Shown here piece after piece: positions 52,136 through 60,262 of a stretch of 64,000 nucleotides of DNA. The notes below the pieces were generated by a model. The model did no database searches. It worked only from the letters and a program-made list of their open reading frames with translations, and was not told the DNA's origin. Origin of the DNA: Methylomusa anaerophila (GTDB lineage Bacteria > Bacillota > Negativicutes > Sporomusales > Sporomusaceae). Both the position numbers and the translations under genes were made by a program. Location: NCBI RefSeq assembly GCF_003966895.1, contig NZ_AP018449.1:1061424-1125423 (forward strand). The letters are read 5' to 3'. The first letter of the stretch is position 1. Every line of letters starts with the position of its first letter.

Positions 52136-53872
52136 TTAATGTAAATCGTAATCCCCTTTAAAAGCTGTAACCAGTTGATAGTACAACCCCTTATACGCCA
52201 TCAGCTCCCGGTGACTGCCGCTCTCGGCTATTTTTCCCTCTGACACCGCCAGAATGCGGTCAACCTGCCGCACCGTTGTCAGCCGGTGGGCGATAATAAG
52301 TGCCGTCCGACCGACCAGCAGCTTGTCCATTGCCGCCTGAACCGCGCTTTCGGTGGCTGGGTCAAGACTGCTTGCCGCTTCGTCCAAAATAATAACAGGC
52401 GCATCCTTTAAAAAAGCCCTGGCAATAGCCAAGCGCTGTCCTTCCCCGCCGCTTAAACCTCTGCCGCCTTCTCCCACCACGGTATCATACCCCTGGGGCA
52501 AATCAAGAACAAAGTCGTGAACTCCGGCCAGCCGGGCGGCTGCCATCACCTCATCCATGGCGGCCGCCGGCTTGCCAAGCCGGATGTTTTCCGCCACTGT
52601 TCCAAAAAACAAATGGGGCCGCTGGGGTACCACCGCCACGTTCTTTAACCAGTCGGACCGATTCATGTCACTCAGCCTGATATTGTTAACCGTAATCATG
52701 CCGGCATCCGGGACAATAAAGCCTAGCAACAGGCTAATCACCGTGCTTTTCCCCGCTCCGCTGGGCCCAACCAGGGCAACCTTCTCCCCCGGCTCCAGAT
52801 GGAAAGACAGTCTTTCTATGGCCGGACGGTCTTTTCCCGGGTAGGTGAAACTAACCTCCCGGAAACCGATACTTACCTTTTCCCGTACCGGTAAAGACGC
52901 GCTGCCGCCTGTTAAGCCGCCACCCGTTAACGACAACAGGCGGAAAATATCCGCCGCTGAAGTTTTACCCGCCAGGCCGGCGTGGAAATGGGTTCCTAAC
53001 TGCCGCAAAGGCAGGTAATATTCCGGCGCCAGCAGTAGTACAAAAAAGGCGCTGTAAAAGGTAATATCCCCGTAAAGCAGTCTGATTCCCATGGTCACCG
53101 CCACCAGCGCCGTACTGATGGTGGCCAGCAGCTCCAACGCCAGCGCCGACAAAAACGCCACTTTGAGAACCTCCATGGTGGCGTCCCGGAACTGGCCGCT
53201 CAGGCGGGCGATGACTTCGGCTTGCTCCCGGCTGCGGTTGAACACTTTCAAAGTCAGCAAACCGTTCAGCACATCCAAAAAATGAGCAGACAAATATTGC
53301 ATGACCGCCCACTGCCTGACATTCATCCGCTCGGCCAGGCGGCCGATAAGGATCATAAAGACCGGAATCATCGGCGCTGTGACCAGCATAATCAAAGCGG
53401 AAGTAATGTCCAGCGGCCCAACTACCAGCAAAATCAGTGCCGGGATGATGGCCGCCCGGACCAGTTGCGGCAGGTAGCGGGAAAAATATGCCTCCAGGTT
53501 TTCCACTCCCTCGCCTAAAACATTGATCAGCTCACCGCCGGATTGGTGCGAAAGCGCCACCGGGCCAAGATGCAAAATATGGCTTGCCAGGCGCTGCCGC
53601 ACCGCCACTTTTATCACCGTTGCCAGGCGGAAAGCCAGCACTCCCTCCAACCAGACCGATCCGGCCCTGATAAATATAATTGCCGCCAGTACAATCAGCA
53701 GTTGCCGGACAGCGGCCAGGTCTTTTGCCTCTAAAAAAACGCCGTTAATGATTTGGCTTAAAAATGCGGCCTGAAGCACAGCCAGTATGCCGCCGGCCAT
53801 TCCCAACCCCGCCACAATGGCGGTCAACCGCCACTGTCCCATCGCTTCCCGTCCCAAATTCCGGTCAATCAC
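52136..53872 (-). CDS. cydD: CydD, thiol/heme ABC exporter subunit
   Basis: 578 residues; first gene of the cydDC pair. LSHQSGGELINVLGEGVENLEAYFSRYLPQL is the CydD signature; six membrane helices are followed by the ATPase (GPSGAGKST, GLSGGEGQRLAIAR, VIILDEAASSLD). GGAGGT precedes the ATG. Divergent from the small secreted protein at 54064. Confidence 0.93.
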   Translation of the reverse strand: MIDRNLGREAMGQWRLTAIVAGLGMAGGILAVLQAAFLSQIINGVFLEAKDLAAVRQLLIVLAAIIFIRAGSVWLEGVLAFRLATVIKVAVRQRLASHILHLGPVALSHQSGGELINVLGEGVENLEAYFSRYLPQLVRAAIIPALILLVVGPLDITSALIMLVTAPMIPVFMILIGRLAERMNVRQWAVMQYLSAHFLDVLNGLLTLKVFNRSREQAEVIARLSGQFRDATMEVLKVAFLSALALELLATISTALVAVTMGIRLLYGDITFYSAFFVLLLAPEYYLPLRQLGTHFHAGLAGKTSAADIFRLLSLTGGGLTGGSASLPVREKVSIGFREVSFTYPGKDRPAIERLSFHLEPGEKVALVGPSGAGKSTVISLLLGFIVPDAGMITVNNIRLSDMNRSDWLKNVAVVPQRPHLFFGTVAENIRLGKPAAAMDEVMAAARLAGVHDFVLDLPQGYDTVVGEGGRGLSGGEGQRLAIARAFLKDAPVIILDEAASSLDPATESAVQAAMDKLLVGRTALIIAHRLTTVRQVDRILAVSEGKIAESGSHRELMAYKGLYYQLVTAFKGDYDLH

Positions 53873-54063
53873 AACGAACCTCCGAATTCGAATTACGTAA
53901 AAATCCGTAAAATCCTAAGCAATTCCTTGCCTTCCTTGCCTTATAGTATACTACAGTGCTGCCTGAATTTCGACATATCCCGGAATTAACGCAATTATTA
54001 AGATTCCGTGATAGTTTTGTAACAATCAGCAGCTAAAATTAAAAACAAAAGGAGGGGTTATCT

Positions 54064-54426
54064 GTGAGAAGTATGGTAAAGAAAATAATTATTTACTCAA
54101 TGGTGGGTATTATGCAACTGGGGTTAGGCACAGCTATAGTGAAAGCAGCACCCGGACCGGGCGGCCCGCATCCGGAACAATATCAGCAAGGCCGGGATCG
54201 GGACCGGGATCAGGACCGTCGGATACAGGAAGAAAAAGCCCGGCGTGAACAGGAGCGGGAGCGTCGGATACAGGAGGAAAAACTCCGCCATGAGCGGGAA
54301 ATGCGGCGACGTGATCATGAGAATGAGAAAGAATGGCATGAACGGCAGCAGCGGGAAAATGACCTGCATCAAAAGAGACTTAATGAGATTGACAAAGCGG
54401 TATTGCTATATCTGCTGCTGAAATAA
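54064..54426 (+). CDS. Secreted, highly charged helical protein
   Basis: 120 residues. A signal peptide (KKIIIYSMVGIMQLGLGTAIVKA) is followed by a Gly/Pro linker and a long Arg/Glu/Gln-rich stretch in which RDRDRDQDRRIQEEKARREQ and RERRIQEEKLRHERE repeat. It ends with the hydrophobic KAVLLYLLLK. Charged single helices of this type may bridge the envelope, but I recognise no family. The GTG at 54064 has GGAGGGG 6 bases upstream; the ATG three codons later is less well placed. Strong terminators follow. Confidence 0.75.
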   Translation: MRSMVKKIIIYSMVGIMQLGLGTAIVKAAPGPGGPHPEQYQQGRDRDRDQDRRIQEEKARREQERERRIQEEKLRHEREMRRRDHENEKEWHERQQRENDLHQKRLNEIDKAVLLYLLLK

Positions 54427-54444
54427 ATAATTTAAAAGAACCGT

Positions 54445-54490
54445 AAAGAACCAGTAGAAATAATAAATCTATATGGTTCTTTTATTTTTA
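54445..54490 (+). terminator. Terminator of the charged secreted protein gene
   Basis: AAAGAACCA (54445-54453) pairs with TGGTTCTTT (54474-54482), then TATTTTT. Confidence 0.8.
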
Positions 54491-54546
54491 GATATAATAA
54501 AACCATAAATAACACCGCCGGTGACTGATTGTTTAACCCCCATAGG

Positions 54547-54583
54547 AACGGCCCTTTGCCACCAGGCAAAGGGCCGTTTTTTC
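54547..54583. terminator. Terminator between the converging genes
   Basis: AACGGCCCTTTGCC and GGCAAAGGGCCGTT pair perfectly, followed by TTTTTTC on the plus strand; placed 3 bases past the mscS stop codon. Confidence 0.88.
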
Positions 54584-54585
54584 AT

Positions 54586-55677
54586 TTATATCGGTTCTTT
54601 TTCCATATCTGTTGGTTCTTTTTCCCCATCAGCCAGATAAATATTGCGGACAGGGTAGGATATGACTATCCCTTCATCCCGGTAGCGCATATGCAGCCGC
54701 CGCACCAATTCATGCCGCAGGATAAACTGATCCGTATACTCTCTGGCCCGTATAATTATGTTAAAATTAATATTGGAATCACCAAAACCGGAAAAGCGGA
54801 CTACAGGCTCATACTCAGGAATTCCGCCGTCCACTTCCCGCATAACCTGCGCGGCTACTTCCCTGGTTACTGTTTCCACATGGTCAAGGTCGCTGTCATA
54901 ACTTACCCCGGCCGGTATAATCAGGCCAATTTCCTTGTCCGGCAAAGCATAATTGGCAATGATCGCGGAAGCGATTTTGGAATTGGGAACGACAATCACG
55001 TGGTTGCCCAAATTTCGCAGCGTAGTATCCCGCCAGGTAATATCCTCAACAACCCCTTCTTCGCCGGAACTGATACGGATGTAATCGCCGGGCCGCAATT
55101 TCTTGGACAATAGAATATGCAAACCGGAAAACAAATTGGATAACGTATCCTGCAGCGCCAGCGCCACCGCGACACCGCCCACGCCTAAAGCGGTAAGGAT
55201 CGGGGTAACGGAAATGCCAATGGACTGGAGGATAATGAGCAAGCCGATTGCGTAGGTTACGAATTCAGCAACGTTGATAAAAATTGACGTAGAGGGAAAG
55301 ACCCCGGCCGCCTTTTGGGCGTTGATGGCGACAAGGCCTACCACCGTCCGGGCGCACACCATGGTAAGGGAAAACAGTACCAGAACCAGCAGCGCTTTTT
55401 CCATCAACCCTAACAGGTTGGGCCCCAGCGGCACTGTATTGATGGCGGCATAAATGCCTATCATCGTGACCCAGAATACCGGTATCCCGTGCAGCGATTT
55501 GATGAACAACTCCGAGAGCGACCCGGGAGACTGGGATACGATGTGTTTTAATCTGCCGAAAACCATCCGGTTAACCGCCAGTCCGATAGCAAACGCTACT
55601 AAGATAAACAGCAGCGGCAATGCCAAATACTTTATTTGGTACCAAAGCTTCGCCATCTCAGACCATCCAGCGTACAA
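54586..55677 (-). CDS. Small-conductance mechanosensitive channel (MscS family)
   Basis: 363 residues. Four or five helices; the pore helix is GVGGVAVALALQDTLSNLFSGLHILLSKKLRPGDYIRI, then the beta domain (GVVEDITWRDTTLRNLGNHVIVVPNSKI) and C-terminal vestibule. Longer than E. coli MscS by one or two N-terminal helices. It relieves turgor under osmotic downshift. A TTG start at 55677 has AAGGAGGG about 7 bases upstream. Confidence 0.92.
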   Translation of the reverse strand: MYAGWSEMAKLWYQIKYLALPLLFILVAFAIGLAVNRMVFGRLKHIVSQSPGSLSELFIKSLHGIPVFWVTMIGIYAAINTVPLGPNLLGLMEKALLVLVLFSLTMVCARTVVGLVAINAQKAAGVFPSTSIFINVAEFVTYAIGLLIILQSIGISVTPILTALGVGGVAVALALQDTLSNLFSGLHILLSKKLRPGDYIRISSGEEGVVEDITWRDTTLRNLGNHVIVVPNSKIASAIIANYALPDKEIGLIIPAGVSYDSDLDHVETVTREVAAQVMREVDGGIPEYEPVVRFSGFGDSNINFNIIIRAREYTDQFILRHELVRRLHMRYRDEGIVISYPVRNIYLADGEKEPTDMEKEPI

Positions 55678-55757
55678 AAATGTCCCTCCTTCTGCTCCAA
55701 AGCCAGTTTATAATCATTATAACATAGTACCGTCATGGAGGCCGGTGCCAAAATACG

Positions 55758-56915
55758 TTAAGTAATTTTTATATCCCGCGTCAAACTCCTTATAACTTTA
55801 TTGGCAATGGCCGGGTATGCTTTATGGAATTTTCTAAAATAATGAAAGGACAATACCAATATTTCCGCGTCGGTGGCGGCGAAAATACTCCCGCTATGCT
55901 TGGCGCGGTTCACCAAGCCGATTTCACCGCAATGCTGACCCGGCAAAATGTTGCGCGGCTGTAAAGACTGTACTTTTCCGGAAAGCAATATATTAAGTTC
56001 CTGGCTTACATCATCGCGGCTTGTAATATAATCGCCGGCGTCACACTGGACAATAACGCCGCAGCCGTGGAGAAATTTCCTGGCTTGCGCCTCAGATAAT
56101 CCATGCAGTACAGATATATATTGATTGGGCTTATGCCCTAAACGGCCGCAGAGAAGGTTCCATAACTCCGCGCCGCTTACCAATTGGCTGTTGACGGTAC
56201 TGTTTAGGGTGCCGGCAAATTCTTTATAAAACCATTCGACACTTTGACGGTTTAATGCTTTTCTTTTAACAGCCAGGTGAAATAAAGGCGAACCTACCGC
56301 CCGCAAATGCCGCACATCGTCTACCAGCAGGACGAAGCTGGCCATTGGGCCAAGGTTCGGGTCCAAGATATTCTTTCCTAACCGGCGGCTCCCGTAGTGC
56401 TCATGGAACGGAATTAAATGAAAATTACAATCGACAAAAGCAAATTGTACATTTTTATTACAGTAAAGTTCATAAATTTTCCCTATTAAAAGATTATGTA
56501 CCGGTGAACTGCGATAGGCCGGCGCAATCATACCCTTGGAAGCAAATCCGAAATTGTAATGGTTTTGTCCGTTTTTTTCTTCATAAAACTTTTCAAATCT
56601 TTTCATAAAAAAAGCTTCGACCAAATCGGCGGGAAAATCTGTAAGCCGCCCCATGTTTACCCTGGCAGTGCCAATAAGTTCCTTACCTAATTTGGCATAC
56701 AGCAGCGAACCCCAATCATCCAGTTCATCAGCTAAAAGCTTGTTGCCGTGATCGGCGGCCACAAGCTTAAAGCCTATTTCTTCGGCATAAATTTGATAAC
56801 GGAAACGGTAGATTTCCTGTTTTTCTTTCTCAGTTGCAGCGATACCGATATTTATTTGTTTCGCCAATAGTTCTTTGGCGTAAGCCGGTGCTATGGCAGA
56901 AGTATTCTTATTCAT
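55758..56915 (-). CDS. FeeM-like N-acyltransferase fused to a cyclic-nucleotide-binding domain
   Basis: 385 residues. The N-terminal part (about 15-240; INIGIAATEKEKQEIYRFRYQIYAEEIGF, then GTARVNMG and AFVDCNFHLIPFHEHYGSRRLG) resembles N-acyl amino acid synthases of the FeeM/autoinducer-synthase group, which use acyl-ACP. The C-terminal part (about 260-385; CGVIVQCDAGDYITSRDDVSQELNILLSGKV, GQHCGEIGLVNRAKHSGSIFAATDAEILVLSFHYFRKF) is a cNMP-binding fold. The fusion suggests a nucleotide-controlled acyltransferase. It begins 22 bases after the kinase gene and is probably cotranscribed. ATG 56915. Confidence 0.82.
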   Translation of the reverse strand: MNKNTSAIAPAYAKELLAKQINIGIAATEKEKQEIYRFRYQIYAEEIGFKLVAADHGNKLLADELDDWGSLLYAKLGKELIGTARVNMGRLTDFPADLVEAFFMKRFEKFYEEKNGQNHYNFGFASKGMIAPAYRSSPVHNLLIGKIYELYCNKNVQFAFVDCNFHLIPFHEHYGSRRLGKNILDPNLGPMASFVLLVDDVRHLRAVGSPLFHLAVKRKALNRQSVEWFYKEFAGTLNSTVNSQLVSGAELWNLLCGRLGHKPNQYISVLHGLSEAQARKFLHGCGVIVQCDAGDYITSRDDVSQELNILLSGKVQSLQPRNILPGQHCGEIGLVNRAKHSGSIFAATDAEILVLSFHYFRKFHKAYPAIANKVIRSLTRDIKIT

Positions 56916-56937
56916 GGATTCGTTTTCTCTTTTCTCC

Positions 56938-58626
56938 TTACGCGGCAGCGCCGGCCGCAAAGTAAACAAAAAATGTAGTGCCTTGCTTGCCGGTTTTAAC
57001 ATTAATCGTAGCATTGTGCCGGGTGGCAATTCGGTAACACATGGGCAAACCCAAACCTGTGCCGGTATTTTTCGTAGTCAAAAAGGGCGTGCCCAAATTT
57101 TCCAGTATATGGGCCGGAACTCCGCTGCCTTGATCTCCCACAGCTAGAACAACCTTATTTCCCCCCAGGCTTGTGCTGATAGTAAGCTCCCCTCCCTGGG
57201 GCATGGCTTCCACGCCATTCCTAACCAGATTAAGTATCAGCTGGCGGATTTCATTCTCATCCAGATTAAGCTGCGGGATATTTTGCAGGTCAAGACTTAT
57301 AGCCACATTGGCAGTAGCAGCATCGGCCTGCATTAAAGGGAACAGTCTTTCAATGATAGTATTCAGGCAGCAGTTTTTCAGTTCGGCCCGCTTATCTTTG
57401 GCCAATAAAAGGTATTCGCTGACAATGGAGTTGGTTCTGTCCAGTTCTTCGATCATCAAATCGAAACGGCCTGTATAGTCGCTGAATTCAGCTTTTCCCT
57501 GCATCATCTGCAGGTAGCCGCGCACCGTTGTTAAAGGGTTGCGTATTTCATGGGCAACACTGGCCGCCATTTCGCCCACCAGATTCATTTGGTCGGCCCG
57601 GGCGGCAAGCTGCTCCAGTTCTTTACGGGCGGTAACATCCCGGATGATACCTTCCAGGCACAGCAAATTGCCTTTTTCGTCATAGGTTGGGATGCACTTT
57701 TTTTCAATCCATATGATCTTATTGTTCTTACGAATCAAACGCAGAGTAAGGGGTAAACGACTGTATTTCCAGGGGTTGGCAACAAAATCGTCATGCAGCG
57801 GCAGATCATCCGGATGGGTCAAATTGCGCATCAATTGAGCGTTCTCATAATATTCAGCCGGGGAATAGCCTGTGACCTCAAGCATGGAAGGACTGATATA
57901 CTCAAATTCAGGCTCCGGCAGCAAATTATAGCGGTAAATTACATCAACAGCATTTTCCGTTAATAGCCGGTAGTAAGATTCTCTGCTAAGCAAATCCGCC
58001 CGGGTTTTCTCAAAATACACCAGTAAGGTGCCGGAAGCAATAATCAGCCGTATAATACCGGCAATGGTATAATGCAATGAAACTACCCAACCTATGCCTG
58101 CGCCAAGGGTATAAGGAGTAGCCGCGGTAAGAAGGCCCCAGAGGATAAAGGCATAGCCCGTAATGTAATTGCCTGCCCCTTTTATCTTTAAATCATAGAT
58201 AAAAGATAAGCCTATATTTATAAGTATGCTAGTGGCAAACAATGCCGGCAGGATGTGTTGTAAAAGAAACGGCAATTCCACAAAAGCAGATGTAAGACTT
58301 AACATGAAAATGCTGCCGGCGCCATAAAGCCACCGGCGATTAAGCTTCCTGCCGATAAAAAGATAATGCCCCCATAAAAATAGGATAATTGTGCTATTGT
58401 ACATCATTTGATAAATAACGAAGATTAACAGGGATTGCTTCCAGTCGAATAATCCGGAGTCAAAAAGGGCCAGCCGCAAAGAGAAGCTGAGCCAGCTTAT
58501 TATCCAGACTCCCATATACCGCTCACGGTACAGACTGAAAAGATATATATAGAGGAGTATAATTGAAAGCGTACCGGCCATCGCACACAAAATAGACAGC
58601 GAAAAATAATCCATATTTATCCTCAT
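56938..58626 (-). CDS. Membrane PAS sensor histidine kinase, sporulation-kinase-like
   Basis: 562 residues. About seven N-terminal membrane helices (1-215), a PAS domain (about 225-345; YRLLTENAVDVIYRYN, YISPSMLEVTGYSPAEYYE, CLEGIIRDVTARKELE), a HisKA helix AASVAHEIRNPLTTVRGYLQMMQ (His about 360), and an HATPase (LIVLNLVRNGVEAMPQGG-like, GDQGSGVP, TGLGLPMCY). KinB-like kinases that feed Spo0A look like this. No response regulator is adjacent. What it senses is unknown. Confidence 0.9.
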   Translation of the reverse strand: MRINMDYFSLSILCAMAGTLSIILLYIYLFSLYRERYMGVWIISWLSFSLRLALFDSGLFDWKQSLLIFVIYQMMYNSTIILFLWGHYLFIGRKLNRRWLYGAGSIFMLSLTSAFVELPFLLQHILPALFATSILINIGLSFIYDLKIKGAGNYITGYAFILWGLLTAATPYTLGAGIGWVVSLHYTIAGIIRLIIASGTLLVYFEKTRADLLSRESYYRLLTENAVDVIYRYNLLPEPEFEYISPSMLEVTGYSPAEYYENAQLMRNLTHPDDLPLHDDFVANPWKYSRLPLTLRLIRKNNKIIWIEKKCIPTYDEKGNLLCLEGIIRDVTARKELEQLAARADQMNLVGEMAASVAHEIRNPLTTVRGYLQMMQGKAEFSDYTGRFDLMIEELDRTNSIVSEYLLLAKDKRAELKNCCLNTIIERLFPLMQADAATANVAISLDLQNIPQLNLDENEIRQLILNLVRNGVEAMPQGGELTISTSLGGNKVVLAVGDQGSGVPAHILENLGTPFLTTKNTGTGLGLPMCYRIATRHNATINVKTGKQGTTFFVYFAAGAAA

Positions 58627-58833
58627 CTTTTATTCCTGGTAAGAATTTATAGCTTTGCAGGAAGGTATAACCAGTTGCCGCGCCGTTTTTTACAATAACT
58701 CTAAAAAAATTCGATATGAACTGTCAAATTCCTCTTTTAAGTTAAATTTGTATTTCTAAAATATTGCCATCTTTATATAAAAACCAACCTGAAAAAGAAA
58801 TAAAAAATATATAATATGATATATATAATATAA

Positions 58834-58858
58834 GAAAAAACTTGGCTTTTGCCAAGTC
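58834..58858 (-). terminator. Terminator
   Basis: ACTTGGC-AAAA-GCCAAGT, followed on the minus strand by TTTTTTC, 22 bases past the stop codon of the small gene at 58881. The rest of the 58627-58880 gap is AT-rich. Confidence 0.88.
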
Positions 58859-58880
58859 CCAATACCAACCATACGGCGTT

Positions 58881-59087
58881 TTAACGGCCGGCAAGTTTTT
58901 CCTCCAAATGACGCACACGGGCTTCCAAATCCTCCAGCCTTTTTATTACCCGGTTAGACTCGTTGTCTTTTTCCGTACAGTCTTTCCGGTCCTCTTCCTT
59001 AATCCGGTCATGCAGTTCCAGCGTCAGCAGACTTGATATAATGCTTAACCAAATGATGGTAATTTCAAGTTCGTCGGTCGAGGCCAT
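58881..59087 (-). CDS. Small protein with hydrophobic N-terminus and coiled coil
   Basis: 68 residues: an N-terminal hydrophobic stretch (LEITIIWLSIISSLLTLEL, about 7-25) followed by a charged helix, with VIKRLEDLEARVRHLEEKLAG showing heptad spacing. AGGGGGA lies 6 bases before the ATG and a terminator follows, so it is likely real. It ends the minus-strand run after the radical SAM gene (71-base gap) and may belong to that transcript. No family recognised. Confidence 0.68.
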   Translation of the reverse strand: MASTDELEITIIWLSIISSLLTLELHDRIKEEDRKDCTEKDNESNRVIKRLEDLEARVRHLEEKLAGR

Positions 59088-59158
59088 ACCAAATCCCCCT
59101 ACAACACCCGCTTCATCCTATTTAATCTTATACATGGCGGCAAGGTTTCATGATTACA

Positions 59159-59770
59159 TTAATACTTAGTAAGGCTTCGGCGCTGTTCTTTTACAATTCC
59201 CGTAACAATTATTCTTCCCTGCCCATCAATGGTAAACTCCACCAATGATCCCGCCAATTTTTCCACCTGCGGGTGAGCTTGCAGCCGGTCTGTCAAATAA
59301 ACAGCTTCCTGATTGTCCGAACCGCACAGATACCGGTCGGACGGGCGATCCTGGAGATACGGTCCGGCAACCAGCAAGTCGGTAACCGCTAACAGTTGCG
59401 ACCAGGCAGGATTGTCGCCGGCGGTCAGTTCAGCAAGAGTATAGCCGCTGAACGCCACCACCGTTAATCCCTTTGCGTGCAAAATCTTTCCCAGTTCCCC
59501 CAGTGCCGCCGCCTGTTCAAACGGCTCGCCGCCGGAGAAGGTCACCCCTTCAATGCCGTTGATGCCTAAAATCCTGTCGGCAAGTTCCCGGACACCAATC
59601 AATTCCCGTTCGGTGAAAGGCTGCATGTCCTGGTTGAAACAGCCCGGGCAGCGCCGGTCACACCCTTGCACCCATACAACCGCCCTTAAGCCGGGACCGT
59701 TAACCCGGGAACGGGGTAAAAAGGCGGCCATATTGATGATCCGGGCGCCTAAATCGCGTATCCGGCTCAT
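59159..59770 (-). CDS. NrdG-like radical SAM activating enzyme
   Basis: 203 residues of the single-cluster radical SAM type. The cluster motif is C37-x3-C41-x2-C44 (VQGCDRRCPGCFNQ), then GVTFSGGEPFEQ and VAFSGYTL. It resembles anaerobic ribonucleotide reductase activators, but no nrdD is near, and it has its own C-terminal extension (VEKLAGSLVEFTIDGQGRIIVTGIVK). It overlaps DUF2997 by ATGA, so the two products are made together. A role in modifying or activating something in this cluster is inferred. Confidence 0.88.
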   Translation of the reverse strand: MSRIRDLGARIINMAAFLPRSRVNGPGLRAVVWVQGCDRRCPGCFNQDMQPFTERELIGVRELADRILGINGIEGVTFSGGEPFEQAAALGELGKILHAKGLTVVAFSGYTLAELTAGDNPAWSQLLAVTDLLVAGPYLQDRPSDRYLCGSDNQEAVYLTDRLQAHPQVEKLAGSLVEFTIDGQGRIIVTGIVKEQRRSLTKY

Positions 59771-59967
59771 CGCCGATTGGTCCGGATCTTATTGCCGTCA
59801 GCCGGGGCCTGGTAGTATTCGGGCGTAAACTCCCGCCGCTCCACTTCGCCCAGGGCTTCCTCCAGGTTTTTGGTGATATCAAGGCACTCACCGCCTTTGG
59901 CTCCGGCCACTTTTATCGATACTTTGCCATTGGCGTCAATGGTGATTTCAAGCTCCTGCTGATCCAT
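59767..59967 (-). CDS. DUF2997 family small protein
   Basis: 66 residues (LEITIDANGKVSIKVAGAKGGECLDITKNLEEALGEVERREFTPEYYQ). The DUF2997 fold is small, with one conserved GGECLD-type Cys. Its homologs occur with DUF1257 in cyanobacteria. Function unknown. AAAGGAGGG precedes the ATG, and the stop codon overlaps the radical SAM start. Confidence 0.86.
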   Translation of the reverse strand: MDQQELEITIDANGKVSIKVAGAKGGECLDITKNLEEALGEVERREFTPEYYQAPADGNKIRTNRR

Positions 59968-60051
59968 TAACCTTTACCCTCCTTTTTCTTCGGTAATAGC
60001 TCAACTTAGACAATTTCTAAGCAGACTTCCATGCCAATATATTAGGCACCA

Positions 60052-60236
60052 CAAGGAATGAAAATGGAAAACGTTTTACCGCAGAGGCGCAGAGGGCGCA
60101 GAGAAACGCAGAGGGATTCATTATTTATCGTTTTTCAACGCTCTTCGTTATCCTTTCTCTGTGTCCCTCTGTGTTCTCTGTGTCTCTGTGGTTCCGGTTC
60201 CTTTGTCTTACGGCGTTTTAGATTTCCAGGATAGTT
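60052..60236 (+). repeat. Family-3 dispersed repeat (CAGAG-rich), copy 2
   Basis: Reverse complement of the segment at 4423-4590, with about 15 extra bases in the CAGAGG run. It occupies most of the gap between the AAA ATPase gene and DUF2997 (59968-60262) and thus splits an otherwise tight gene cluster. Confidence 0.9.
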
Positions 60237-60262
60237 CGAGCCAATCCAATATCCGTCGTAAA

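Noticed and set aside
59159-59770. Anaerobic ribonucleotide reductase activase NrdG
   Set aside because: Sequence is NrdG-like, but no nrdD is near and the C-terminal part differs; the neighbours are DUF2997 and an AAA ATPase, so I keep the call general.
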